From positions 1-33,151 of the forward strand of contig JABHMO010000005.1 in NCBI GenBank assembly GCA_018693855.1: DNA of 33,151 nt. Reading direction: 5' to 3'. How positions within the stretch are numbered: the stretch's first letter is position 1; each line of letters begins with the position of its first letter. Under the pieces are notes generated by a model, which was not told where the DNA came from, did no database searches, and saw nothing but the letters and a program-made list of their open reading frames with translations. Origin of the DNA: Candidatus Falkowiibacteriota bacterium. Lineage in GTDB: Bacteria; Patescibacteriota; Patescibacteriia; UBA11705; JABHMO01. Position numbers and translations under genes: made by a program. This document shows positions 17,010-26,072 of this stretch, piece by piece.

Positions 17010-17357
17010 ATGGCCACGAATTACGAATTTGCCTCGAATCTACGAATAGCTCGAGACAGATCTTTCAGTAGTTAATTATTTATATAATTGTAGCTTAAAT
17101 CATGGAAAGAATCAAACAAAAAAGACATGAATACGAAAATACAAATTCACAAAAGTACTTAAAGTTATTAAATGACAAAATAGAAATAGACTCGGGGGTT
17201 TGGGGGCTGAATATCGCCATCAACAGAACCACGAAAGACATCGTCGAATCGCGAATTATTCACCCCCAATTTTTTTTGCTTACTTTTTGAATCCAAAAAG
17301 TAAGTCGTCCGAGAGGGCGAAACTTATTACCCACAAACAAAAACACCACAAAAAACT

Positions 17358-17387
17358 TTGACTTACCCATCAACACCCTGCTAAGAT
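17358..17387 (+). promoter_or_regulatory. Promoter-like TTGACT-N18-TAAGAT ending 7 nt before the rarA ATG
   Basis: ttgact 17358-17363, taagat 17382-17387, ATG at 17394. Confidence 0.45.
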
Positions 17388-17393
17388 AAATGT

Positions 17394-18602
17394 ATGGACA
17401 AAAACATCTATCACAAACCTCTAGCTGACAGAATCAGACCTGATTCTCTTGAAAACTTCTTTGGTCAAGAGGGAGTTGTTGGAGAAGATAAGTTGCTGAA
17501 AAAAGCTATCGAATCTGATCAGCTTCCTTCTATTATTCTCTGGGGACCTCCCGGAAGCGGGAAAACAACCCTAGCTTTTATAATTGCCAAACAGACAAAG
17601 TCTGACTTCATCCAAATGAGCGCTGTTTCAGGTGGATTAAAAGATCTACGAGAAATAATTGCTAAAGCTGAAGAAAATGAACGGCTTAACATTAAAACAA
17701 TTTTATTTATTGACGAGATACATAGATGGAATAAAAAGCAACAAGACGGACTTCTGCCACACGTTGAAGGTGGTTTAATCACATTTATCGGTGCAACAAC
17801 TGAAAATCCTAGCTTTGAAGTAAGATCAGCTTTACTTTCACGTTGCAGAACGTTTGTATTAGAAAAATTATCAGAAGAACAGATCACTCAAATTATTGAT
17901 AATGCACTTACCGATAATGACAAAGGTCTGGCAAAACTTAAATTAAAAATAAAACCAGAAGTTATTGAGTTGATTGCTAATATTAGTAATGGAGACGCAA
18001 GAACAGCGCTGAACATTCTTGAGTACGTGAGTACCATTACAAAAAACATCAAAGAAGAGCATGTAAAAGATGCTGTTCAAAAATCTCACTTAATGTATGA
18101 CAAAAACGGTGAAGAGCACTACAACATAATTTCAGCTCTACATAAAGCCATGAGAGGTTCTGATGAAAATGCATCTCTTTATTGGTTAGCAAGAATGCTA
18201 GAAGCCGGTGAAGATCCACTTTATATCGCAAGAAGAGTTGTCCGATTTGCAAGCGAAGATATTGGTTTGGCTAATTCAAAAGCTCTTGAACAAGCTGTAG
18301 CAGCTTATAATGCATGTCATTTCATTGGAATGCCTGAATGTAACGTAATTCTAGCTCAAGCAGTTATCTACATGGCAAAGTGCCCAAAATCCAATCAGCT
18401 TTACACCTCTTACAAAAAAGCAGCAAAAGATGTTCATGAGTTAGGCAACCTCCCAGTCCCCCTTCATATCAGAAACGCACCGACAAAATTGATGAAAGAC
18501 TTAGGATATGGCAAAGATTATAAATACAGTCCAAACTTTGACTATAATGAAAAACAACAGTATCTGCCAGATAAATTGAAGGATAAAGATTATTTTAAAT
18601 AG
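17394..18602 (+). CDS. rarA: Replication-associated recombination protein A (RarA/MgsA-type AAA+ ATPase)
   Basis: LADRIRPDSLENFFGQEGVVG, WGPPGSGKTT, FIDEIHRWNKKQQDGLLPHVE, GATTENPSFEV. Confidence 0.93.
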   Translation: MDKNIYHKPLADRIRPDSLENFFGQEGVVGEDKLLKKAIESDQLPSIILWGPPGSGKTTLAFIIAKQTKSDFIQMSAVSGGLKDLREIIAKAEENERLNIKTILFIDEIHRWNKKQQDGLLPHVEGGLITFIGATTENPSFEVRSALLSRCRTFVLEKLSEEQITQIIDNALTDNDKGLAKLKLKIKPEVIELIANISNGDARTALNILEYVSTITKNIKEEHVKDAVQKSHLMYDKNGEEHYNIISALHKAMRGSDENASLYWLARMLEAGEDPLYIARRVVRFASEDIGLANSKALEQAVAAYNACHFIGMPECNVILAQAVIYMAKCPKSNQLYTSYKKAAKDVHELGNLPVPLHIRNAPTKLMKDLGYGKDYKYSPNFDYNEKQQYLPDKLKDKDYFK

Positions 18603-18640
18603 AAAGAATATATAAATGCAAGTAAAAATAACATTTTTGT

Positions 18641-19336
18641 ATGCTAAAAAATGATATTTTCAAAATTCCTAAATCGATAGAAAAACGAACTTTTAGACTA
18701 CAAAACAGCGTAACATTAATCAATAATGAACTAAAATCAATTCTTAATAGTGATAATTGGAATAGAAAAAGTTTTATATTTAATTACTATAGAGGAATGA
18801 GAGAATTGTTGACCAGTTCGATTTTAGGAAACATTTTCTGTGGTTACCTTGGAGATGCTTCCAATCAAAATTGGTGGAATTTATGTACAAACATAAAAGA
18901 TGATGATGAAAAAATTCAAAATTATCATAATTATGATACATATTTAAAGGTTAGTTTAATAATACTCTCTTTTTCTATTACAGAAACCTATTACAGGGAT
19001 TGTTTTAGAATGGCTCTCAAATGCGATGAAGAAATTAAATCATACGAGCTATACAAAAAACTAAGAAAACAATTAGAAATAGCCAAAAAGGAAAAACAAG
19101 AGAATAGGTTTGCATTACACAGACTAGTAAGAAATTGTTTTCATAACGGTGGCCACCATTTCAAGAAGAATGATTCAGTTAATTACAATAATACAAATTA
19201 TTGTTTTGTTAACGGTAAATCTCCCCAAGATATTACATGGGACTTAGTAATTGATATCATTGATGACACCACAAAGGATTGTAGCGATTTTTTTGATTCA
19301 AAGTTTATTCTCGATAATGAAAGAGGACAAAGATAG
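18641..19336 (+). CDS. Hypothetical protein, 231 aa, possible HEPN-like domain
   Basis: Complete ORF; contains HRLVRNCFHNGG, resembling the RNxxHNxG signature of HEPN domains. Confidence 0.6.
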   Translation: MLKNDIFKIPKSIEKRTFRLQNSVTLINNELKSILNSDNWNRKSFIFNYYRGMRELLTSSILGNIFCGYLGDASNQNWWNLCTNIKDDDEKIQNYHNYDTYLKVSLIILSFSITETYYRDCFRMALKCDEEIKSYELYKKLRKQLEIAKKEKQENRFALHRLVRNCFHNGGHHFKKNDSVNYNNTNYCFVNGKSPQDITWDLVIDIIDDTTKDCSDFFDSKFILDNERGQR

Positions 19337-19401
19337 TCACTATCGGTAGCAATTAATACAATTTTTCCTCATACATGTAACACAGCGCTGATATCATAAA
19401 A

Positions 19402-19431
19402 TTGAAAAATATGAAGTATTTATGATATAAT
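19402..19431 (+). promoter_or_regulatory. Promoter TTGAAA-N18-TATAAT upstream of the 204-aa ORF
   Basis: ttgaaa 19402-19407, consensus tataat 19426-19431. Confidence 0.6.
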
Positions 19432-19458
19432 AATTTAAATAAATAATCATTTAAATGT

Positions 19459-20073
19459 ATGAGCAATGAACTACCAAAAGACGACAATGTAAGAGTAGAT
19501 TTAGAAAACACTGAAGGTCATGACGGTGTTGAAGTAGACCTAAACCAAGACGCACTACCTACCAGTGGAGATCAGGTCGAATTAGCTGCTGTAAAATCAA
19601 AATACGGAGAGACTGCCACAATGGGCAGTGGTGAAGATGGAGTAAAAGTTGATTTAGAACAAGAGTCCTATTTACCAGCAAGCATCGAAGCAACCCTTGA
19701 CATGATGGATCGTTATGTAGAGAAACTAACGCCTGCTGCGTCAGGTGATTTCAAAACAAGAGTAACGAACAACATAAGAGCAAATCTTGCTAATGCCACT
19801 GCTTTTTTTGAAAGTAACATCAAGGGCAAAACTAAAAAGCAAATCGAAAAAGTAGTCGAAGATTATGTTCTAAAAACAATGAACAAAGTGATGGGAGAAA
19901 TTGGATCAACTCATACAAATAACATAACATTGACACCAGAACTAAGAGACGAAGTTTGGCAAGAGCTAAAAGATGGAAACACAGTACGTCTTGCTGATAA
20001 AGCAGACGAAAAAGGGTTAGCTGAAGCCAGAGAAAGAGTGATGAATATCAATAAACCCGAAGAAGACAAATAA
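19459..20073 (+). CDS. Hypothetical protein, 204 aa, with three [RKE]VDL acidic N-terminal repeats
   Basis: Complete ORF with promoter and terminator; NVRVDLENTEG / GVEVDLNQD / GVKVDLEQE. Confidence 0.75.
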   Translation: MSNELPKDDNVRVDLENTEGHDGVEVDLNQDALPTSGDQVELAAVKSKYGETATMGSGEDGVKVDLEQESYLPASIEATLDMMDRYVEKLTPAASGDFKTRVTNNIRANLANATAFFESNIKGKTKKQIEKVVEDYVLKTMNKVMGEIGSTHTNNITLTPELRDEVWQELKDGNTVRLADKADEKGLAEARERVMNINKPEEDK

Positions 20074-20084
20074 ATACAAATTTA

Positions 20085-20117
20085 AAAGAAGTCTGCTTTT
20101 GAAGCTGGACTTCTTTT
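20085..20117. terminator. Bidirectional terminator between convergent genes
   Basis: aaagaagtc(20085-20093)/gacttcttt(20108-20116) followed by T-run. Confidence 0.75.
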
Positions 20118-20588
20118 TTAATTCTTCGCGAGTTGTTTTAATTTGAGACAATCATGTAAAAGATAAAGAACATTGCAGATAGCCAAAAGGATTTCTGACC
20201 TTGTCTTATCATTATCAACCCAACTTTTGATCAATGACTTTATTCTAATTGCCTCAGGCTTTATCGAGGCTCTAATTTCCTCAAAGATGCTATCAGCTGG
20301 ATTCATTTTTGTGCGATCGAAGATCCTCGCATAACGAACCAATCCATCACTAACCTCTGCCCCTGTTGGCAGTTTTATCATGTAGAGAATTGGTACGAAA
20401 ACGAGACGAATGATTACATCTTTATCAATCCCTTCTATACCGTCCAGTTGACGACCAATCACGTGCATTAATTGAATATGAAAATGATCCAACTCAAACT
20501 TAAACGCTTCCATTACTACTTGGTCTTCAGTTAAGTGCGCATCTTCTATCGCGTCAGGCTTGAATACTTCCCAAATTGTCAACTGCAT
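20118..20588 (-). CDS. Hypothetical protein (start reassigned to MQLTIWEVF), distant paralog of the next gene
   Basis: SD GGGG upstream of ATG 20588; VFVPILYMIKLPTGAEVSDGLVRYAR matches the neighbour's core. Confidence 0.72.
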   Translation of the reverse strand: MQLTIWEVFKPDAIEDAHLTEDQVVMEAFKFELDHFHIQLMHVIGRQLDGIEGIDKDVIIRLVFVPILYMIKLPTGAEVSDGLVRYARIFDRTKMNPADSIFEEIRASIKPEAIRIKSLIKSWVDNDKTRSEILLAICNVLYLLHDCLKLKQLAKN

Positions 20589-20626
20589 GATTTTCCCCTT
20601 TCCTAATTGCAATTACACAATAACTA

Positions 20627-20655
20627 AACTTAACACATATCTAAAACTTTGTCAA
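20627..20655 (-). promoter_or_regulatory. Promoter TTGACA-N17-TAAGTT
   Basis: tgtcaa 20650-20655, aactta 20627-20632 on + strand. Confidence 0.6.
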
Positions 20656-20696
20656 ATCAAAAAGAAACTCACGATGTAGTGGTTTCTATTATCTGT

Positions 20697-21131
20697 CTAT
20701 CTCTTCTTTTTCTTGCATCGATAGATTGTGTACAAGATGTAAAATAGTGATCTAAGGAAATCGCATAGGACATCATCTTTTAGGTACGCACTAGCGTGTT
20801 TTATCAAAAAGTTGATATTTGGATGTCCACCCATTTGATAATCAGAATACGCAACTGCCATCTCGTTACTGTCACGAGCAGAACGTTCAATCTCCGCAAT
20901 CAGCTCTCTGTCAGACGGCAAATCAACAAGATACAGTACAGGAAAGATCACTTGATTTTTCACAGAATCAGCACTTTCCCTATCAAGTTTCACGAGTATG
21001 GCATCAATTCCATCCACGAGAGTCGGATGTTTTTCTTGCAAATCACGTCGATATTCGTCCATCAGCTCTTTATCATTTAGACGTTCTCTACAGTTGTTTG
21101 CAATTCTATCAAATATTTCCAAAAATCGCAT
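20697..21131 (-). CDS. Hypothetical protein (start reassigned to MRFLEIF), distant paralog of the preceding gene
   Basis: SD GGAGG upstream of ATG 21131; NQVIFPVLYLVDLPSDRELIAEIERSAR. Confidence 0.72.
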   Translation of the reverse strand: MRFLEIFDRIANNCRERLNDKELMDEYRRDLQEKHPTLVDGIDAILVKLDRESADSVKNQVIFPVLYLVDLPSDRELIAEIERSARDSNEMAVAYSDYQMGGHPNINFLIKHASAYLKDDVLCDFLRSLFYILYTIYRCKKKKR

Positions 21132-21179
21132 CTTTCTCTTCCTCCGAGATGAGATGAACAACTAGATTCACAACAACTC

Positions 21180-21208
21180 AAGATAACATAAATAAAAAAA
21201 ATTGTCAA
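21180..21208 (-). promoter_or_regulatory. Promoter TTGACA-N17-TATCTT
   Basis: tgtcaa 21203-21208, aagata 21180-21185 on + strand. Confidence 0.65.
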
Positions 21209-21212
21209 ACAT

Positions 21213-21241
21213 AAAAGACGCTCTATAATTGAACGTCTTTT
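21213..21241. terminator. Terminator hairpin downstream of greA
   Basis: aaaagacg(21213-21220)/cgtctttt(21234-21241), A/T-runs on both sides. Confidence 0.65.
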
Positions 21242-21251
21242 TATATATAAT

Positions 21252-21716
21252 CTATTTAATTTCTAATACCTTGAAAGTAATTTTCCCTTTAGGAGCATCA
21301 ACATTGACAGAGTCACCGACTGAAACGCCAGCAAAGGCTTGTCCCATTGGAGATTCGTTAGAGATTTTTCCGTTTAATGGATCTGCTTCATTAAATCCAA
21401 CTAAAGTATACTCTTTTTGAGCGGCAGCGTCGTCCTCAACAACGAAAGATGTTCCAATCTCGATGGTATCTTTACTGTCAGACTTCTCTTGAACAATTGC
21501 TTTCTTCAAGATCTCTTCTATCTCAACGACTCGAGACTCCATCAGACCTTGCTGATCTTTTGCGTCATGATACTCTGCGTTTTCAGATAGATCACCTAAT
21601 TCTTTTGCCTGCTCGATCTTTGCACTGATATCAGGTCTTTTCACTTCTTTTAGATGAACCAATTCCTCTTCTAGCTTAATTTTCCCTTCTGGAGTTAAAA
21701 TAATTTGATCTGACAT
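21252..21716 (-). CDS. greA: Transcription elongation factor GreA
   Basis: LTPEGKIKLEEELVHLKEVKRPDISAKIEQAKELGDLSENAEYHDAKDQQGLMESRV. Confidence 0.95.
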   Translation of the reverse strand: MSDQIILTPEGKIKLEEELVHLKEVKRPDISAKIEQAKELGDLSENAEYHDAKDQQGLMESRVVEIEEILKKAIVQEKSDSKDTIEIGTSFVVEDDAAAQKEYTLVGFNEADPLNGKISNESPMGQAFAGVSVGDSVNVDAPKGKITFKVLEIK

Positions 21717-21723
21717 ATAGTAA

Positions 21724-21757
21724 TAAGGAGGCTATACGAGGCTATATGAGGCTATAA
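21724..21757. repeat. 10-bp tandem repeat (AGGCTATACG) upstream of greA
   Basis: ataaggaggctatacgaggctatatgaggctata. Confidence 0.8.
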
Positions 21758-21878
21758 ACCTGATTAGTATCGCTTAGACTTATTTCGATTTATTTAATTA
21801 AAGACAGGCTTTCGCCTGATAAGATAAGTATATCACTAATGAAAACTATTCACAAACAGATCAATAACTTATTCACAC

Positions 21879-21907
21879 TTGATTATTTCATGAAATCATG
21901 GTAAATT
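21879..21907 (+). promoter_or_regulatory. Promoter TTGATT-N17-TAAATT upstream of the 178-aa ORF
   Basis: ttgatt 21879-21884, taaatt 21902-21907. Confidence 0.55.
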
Positions 21908-21922
21908 AGTAGAACTTTTCAG

Positions 21923-22027
21923 GAACTGACCTTGTCCGATGTGGATCAAGAAGGTGACCTGATAAGTTTCTTATCTCACCGCAAAGAACTGATCTTGATT
22001 AGCAGATCAAGGATGTGACTTTACAAG
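21923..22027 (+). repeat. Two imperfect ~43-nt copies (GAACTGAyCTTG...GATCAAGRAdGTGAC) in the 5' leader, with an intervening GATAAG-TTT-CTTATC hairpin
   Basis: Copies at 21923-21966 and 21986-22027; each has CTTG...CAAG complementarity. Confidence 0.6.
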
Positions 22028-22036
22028 GAGGAAACG

Positions 22037-22573
22037 ATGAGCAGAATAGAACACAGTGGAAGAATTCCGGATCTAATTAAAGCACATAATTCAAAGTTCT
22101 TTTTCATCTACCCATTTCGAGACGGTAGACTAAACCATTTCTTTGAAGAAGTTAACGTGCCACACGAGACGGAAGATCGATTAATTATCCGTCCAAGAGG
22201 CTGGGTCTTCCATAATGACAACGACATAGATCAAAATGGTTTGATTCGCGTGGATCATCATCTTCGAGGAATTCTAACTGGAAATCTGCTTGAAATGCAG
22301 ATTATTATTGAGACAATGAAAGAGATGGGTTTTCAATTTAACAATAGCCTTGGTCATGTACCCTGCAGTAGTGGACAAAAGGAAGAATTACGCAGAAAAA
22401 ATAGACCTTTCAGTAATAACGTTGTGACAGATTTCACACATCATGACTTGTTGCAACTTCATCCAGCAAGACTTCCGATGAGAAGGATTCAACTAATTGA
22501 ATCATTCTGGAGATTTGCTCCCGAAGAAAAAAAACCTGAACTCAGGGCAATTCTCAGCGGCACAGCCGCATAA
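22037..22573 (+). CDS. Hypothetical protein, 178 aa
   Basis: Complete ORF, SD AAGGAGGAAACG-ATG, promoter and terminator. Confidence 0.75.
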   Translation: MSRIEHSGRIPDLIKAHNSKFFFIYPFRDGRLNHFFEEVNVPHETEDRLIIRPRGWVFHNDNDIDQNGLIRVDHHLRGILTGNLLEMQIIIETMKEMGFQFNNSLGHVPCSSGQKEELRRKNRPFSNNVVTDFTHHDLLQLHPARLPMRRIQLIESFWRFAPEEKKPELRAILSGTAA

Positions 22574-22588
22574 AGCTCATTTAGCAAT

Positions 22589-22612
22589 GCACCCACTCTT
22601 GGGTGCTTTTTT
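22589..22612 (+). terminator. Rho-independent terminator
   Basis: gcaccca-ctct-tgggtgc followed by TTTTTT. Confidence 0.85.
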
Positions 22613-24602
22613 ATTTATACTGTCGAAAATACCAGTTATAAAAATCGTTAGCAATCCAAGTTGAAATTTTACTTCCCTCTTCTCCTTCTTCAACTAAAAC
22701 AGTTACAACTAATTCAGGATTATCATATGGTGCAAACGAAGTAAACCACGCATGTGGATCGTTATCTAGTCCCCATTGAGCAGTACCAGTCTTCCCAGCA
22801 GCAGAAACAGGCAAAGAGTTGAGCAACCGTCCACTGCCAGAAGTCACGGCCTGTCTCATTCCTTGTCGAACAACAGTTATATTGTATGGATCAACCATGT
22901 TTTCATTCAAAACAGTGGAAGTCGTTTCAATTTCTTGATGAGTATCTTGATCAAATATTCTATCAACTAATTTTGTTTGATACAGTGTGCCTCCATTTGC
23001 AAAAGCTGAGGTATAGTTCGCAACTTGCAGTGGAGTTACTAGAACATCACCCTGCCCAATTGCATAATGATATGTATCACCAATATACCATTTCTCGTTC
23101 TTCACTTCTTTCTTCCATTCAGGATCAGGCAACAATCCAGTTTTTTCACCTGGTAGATCTAGACCTGTGCTTGAATTTAATCCAAATCGAGAACAGTAAT
23201 CCTTTATTTTATAAACGCCAAGTCCTTCGTGCTGACCATATCCACCACCTACTATGTAAAAATAAGTATTAACACTTTGAGCCAAAGCCTTCCTAACATC
23301 TGTCACACCATGTCCGCCAGCTTGCCAATCAGGATAAAACCACTGCCCAATTCGCACTCCACCAGAACTGATGAAAGATGTTCGCTCTGAAACTACACCT
23401 TCATTAAGAGCAGCACTTGCGATAACTGGTTTAATTACAGAACCTGACGGATACTCTCCGCTGATCACTCTATTAAACATCGGTAAATCTTTATTTTCAA
23501 TTAATGACCTGTAATCTTCAGAACCAATTCCTCCTGAAAAAAGATTGTTATCATATCCAGGATAACTGACCATAGACAACAGTTCGCCTGTGGTCGGTTC
23601 CATCACAATTGCAACAGCTTTTCGTTTTCCATATTTAGCAAGGTAATCTTCGATAATCTGTTCTAATTTACTTTGCATTGTTACATCAATGCTTAAATAG
23701 ATTGCGTCGCCCTTAACAACCTCTTCTTTGGCAAGAATTTTAATTGCTTTTCCTGACGCATTAACCTCAATCTGCTCTTTTCCATACCGACCTCGAAGCT
23801 CTGTTTCATACTGTTTTTCAATACCAATTTTCCCAATACTATCATTTAGCAAATACCCACTTTCACGCAGTTCATCATACTCATTTTCACTAATACTACC
23901 TTCATAACCCAAAATATGAGCCAGGCTTTCAGTAAATCCATATCGTTGTTTGTTTAGATACTCACGTTTTGATTTAACATCAATCATCACCCCAGGATAA
24001 TCCGCGCTCTCAATCTGAAGTCTAATCGCATTTTCATAATCCAAGCCATCAAAAACCAATAAGGGTTCAAAATACTCTTTTTTCGTTGGCAGAACTGATT
24101 CAAGTTTTTCAAAATCAATATCAATCTCATTTTTATCTAACCAAGACTTGATCAACTGCTGATTATCTTCATTTTTACGATAATCATTTGGAGTAACGTA
24201 AACCGCAAAGCTTGGCACGTTTTTCACAAGTGGAATCCCTGTTCTATCGTAAATAATCCCTCTTGGTGAAGGGATATTGTAGACTCGAATTCTGTTATCA
24301 TTTGAAATTGCTCCATAGTACTCCCCTTTCACAACCTGCAAATACGCTGCACGAGTAAACAAAACAAAAAGCCCAAGTAATAAACAGATTAAAAAAATAA
24401 TAAATCGAGAATTAGATAAACCAACACCTAAGTAATTCTTATCAGTTGAAGCAAGTTCTTCGTCGTTGTAATTAACAAAAGAGTCTTCAACCCATGATCC
24501 ACTATTGTGACTAAGCTTTATTTTTTCATTAACAAAAATACTATCGAACGCATATCCTGCGTCCTCTTTTGATCTTTTTCGTTTGAATATTTTCCAGAAC
24601 AT
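22611..24602 (-). CDS. mrdA: Penicillin-binding protein 2
   Basis: SGSVIKP (SxxK), SVN, KTGTAQ motifs; N-terminal TM; next to mreBCD. Confidence 0.93.
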   Translation of the reverse strand: MFWKIFKRKRSKEDAGYAFDSIFVNEKIKLSHNSGSWVEDSFVNYNDEELASTDKNYLGVGLSNSRFIIFLICLLLGLFVLFTRAAYLQVVKGEYYGAISNDNRIRVYNIPSPRGIIYDRTGIPLVKNVPSFAVYVTPNDYRKNEDNQQLIKSWLDKNEIDIDFEKLESVLPTKKEYFEPLLVFDGLDYENAIRLQIESADYPGVMIDVKSKREYLNKQRYGFTESLAHILGYEGSISENEYDELRESGYLLNDSIGKIGIEKQYETELRGRYGKEQIEVNASGKAIKILAKEEVVKGDAIYLSIDVTMQSKLEQIIEDYLAKYGKRKAVAIVMEPTTGELLSMVSYPGYDNNLFSGGIGSEDYRSLIENKDLPMFNRVISGEYPSGSVIKPVIASAALNEGVVSERTSFISSGGVRIGQWFYPDWQAGGHGVTDVRKALAQSVNTYFYIVGGGYGQHEGLGVYKIKDYCSRFGLNSSTGLDLPGEKTGLLPDPEWKKEVKNEKWYIGDTYHYAIGQGDVLVTPLQVANYTSAFANGGTLYQTKLVDRIFDQDTHQEIETTSTVLNENMVDPYNITVVRQGMRQAVTSGSGRLLNSLPVSAAGKTGTAQWGLDNDPHAWFTSFAPYDNPELVVTVLVEEGEEGSKISTWIANDFYNWYFRQYK

Positions 24603-24607
24603 TTGAG

Positions 24608-24722
24608 CAGTAAATATGTGTAAATATAAGTAAAGACAGGTAAATACAAGTAAATCCGAGAAATATCAGTCTGCAAAACCGGCCTCATTAATAGCCTCAT
24701 ATAGCCCCGTTTAGCCTCATTG
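24608..24722. repeat. Two 10-bp tandem repeat tracts (GTAAATACAA; AGGCTAAACG in reverse) upstream of PBP2
   Basis: gtaaatatgtgtaaatataagtaaagacaggtaaatacaagtaaatccgag and ctcattaatagcctcatatagccccgtttagcctcat. Confidence 0.75.
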
Positions 24723-24730
24723 CGATTTAA

Positions 24731-25270
24731 TTACTGTTTCGTTGTGTCGATGAATACGGCTCGGAAGCGGTTGCTGGTGAAGTTGTAGGCTAGAAATAGT
24801 ACGATGACAAAAATTAGATTAATGACAAGTTGGTAGATGAAATCTGTTTTAATCCACAAGAGAAGTAAATCGAATGAAAAAAACTCTCTTGCATTGTTGT
24901 AATAAAACAAGACTTTATAGCTGTACATTATAGCGTTAAAAATAACTGTAGATAAAGCGGTCAAACCAATTAAACTATAAACAGATTTGTTTGTTAAAAA
25001 TTGGTTGAAGAATTTGTAAGCAAAGTAAATTGTAACAGTTAGCGCAATCAAATACGCACCAAATGGAAGTGCTGAATAGATGTCTAATAGCACGCCAAAA
25101 ATAAACGAGTAGACAATTCCTAACTTAAATTTATAAACAACTGACAAAAACATCAAGCAAACCAAAATCAAATTCAAATGAGATAAATAAAAAGGCAAAT
25201 TTGAAATAATGGCTACCTGAAAAACCAGTAGCAACAGTATAAAAATAAGATGCTTACTAATTCTCTTCAT
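24731..25270 (-). CDS. mreD: Rod shape-determining protein MreD-like
   Basis: Hydrophobic ~180-aa protein directly after mreC and before PBP2. Confidence 0.8.
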   Translation of the reverse strand: MKRISKHLIFILLLLVFQVAIISNLPFYLSHLNLILVCLMFLSVVYKFKLGIVYSFIFGVLLDIYSALPFGAYLIALTVTIYFAYKFFNQFLTNKSVYSLIGLTALSTVIFNAIMYSYKVLFYYNNAREFFSFDLLLLWIKTDFIYQLVINLIFVIVLFLAYNFTSNRFRAVFIDTTKQ

Positions 25271-26072
25271 TCTTTTGTTTAATTATGTTAACTAAAGTCA
25301 GCTTATTGAAATTTACTAAAGATTTTATAGATGCTTGTTGAAACAGCGCCTCGGGTTCCTTTTCAATAGAAGCAATTGCGCCAATGATCAATCCGGCTGG
25401 AACCATTTCTTCAAGTCCTGATGTAATCACAATATCTTGTTCATTGATAATTTCAGTTTGAGGAATTAATTTCATTTTCAAACCCAGTCCAAACTCACCT
25501 TCAACAATCCCCATCGTTTTATCATCATTCTGAACTTTTGCCGCAACTTTTGACAGATCATCATTAATTAACAGCATAAACGATCTGTTTCTTTCAACTT
25601 CAAAAATCTTTCCAACCATGATCTCGTTACTAGTTAAAACAGGTTGTCCTTTTATAATCCCATGTTTTTCACCTTTGTTTAATATTAATAAACTTTTAAT
25701 TCCTAGATTTTGCTGTCCAATAATATTAGCAATCTCAAACTCAAATCCATGTTCTTTAATAAAATTCAACTGTTGTCGTAAAAACTCATTTTCATCTTTC
25801 TGCTCAGTGAAATCACTTTTTTGATGCAACAAATCCGCCAGTTGTTCTTTCAACTGTTCATTTTCTTTCACTAAGTTCGCCTTTGATTCATATGTAAGAT
25901 ATTTTTGCCCAACTTCGTTTGAGATCGAGTATCCATATCCTAACAGTCCCTTCGTCACACCAACAACTAAATTCTCAACAGGTCGCAACACCTTTATATA
26001 ATGTAAAAAAATCAGCAGTAAAACAATAACCACTGAAATTACAACTAATTTTGTAGATCTATTTAGCATCAT
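25257..26072 (-). CDS. mreC: Rod shape-determining protein MreC
   Basis: N-terminal TM, coiled coil, beta-rich domain (IIGQQNLGIKSLLILNKGEKHGI..G.PVLTSNEIMVGKI). Confidence 0.9.
   Translation of the reverse strand: MMLNRSTKLVVISVVIVLLLIFLHYIKVLRPVENLVVGVTKGLLGYGYSISNEVGQKYLTYESKANLVKENEQLKEQLADLLHQKSDFTEQKDENEFLRQQLNFIKEHGFEFEIANIIGQQNLGIKSLLILNKGEKHGIIKGQPVLTSNEIMVGKIFEVERNRSFMLLINDDLSKVAAKVQNDDKTMGIVEGEFGLGLKMKLIPQTEIINEQDIVITSGLEEMVPAGLIIGAIASIEKEPEALFQQASIKSLVNFNKLTLVNIIKQKNEEN

Noticed and set aside
17102-17290. 62-aa ORF (MERIKQKRHEYENTNS...)
   Set aside because: No SD, no recognised domain, and its 3' end runs through an intergenic hairpin (cttactttttg/caaaaagtaag, 17279-17304); likely not a gene
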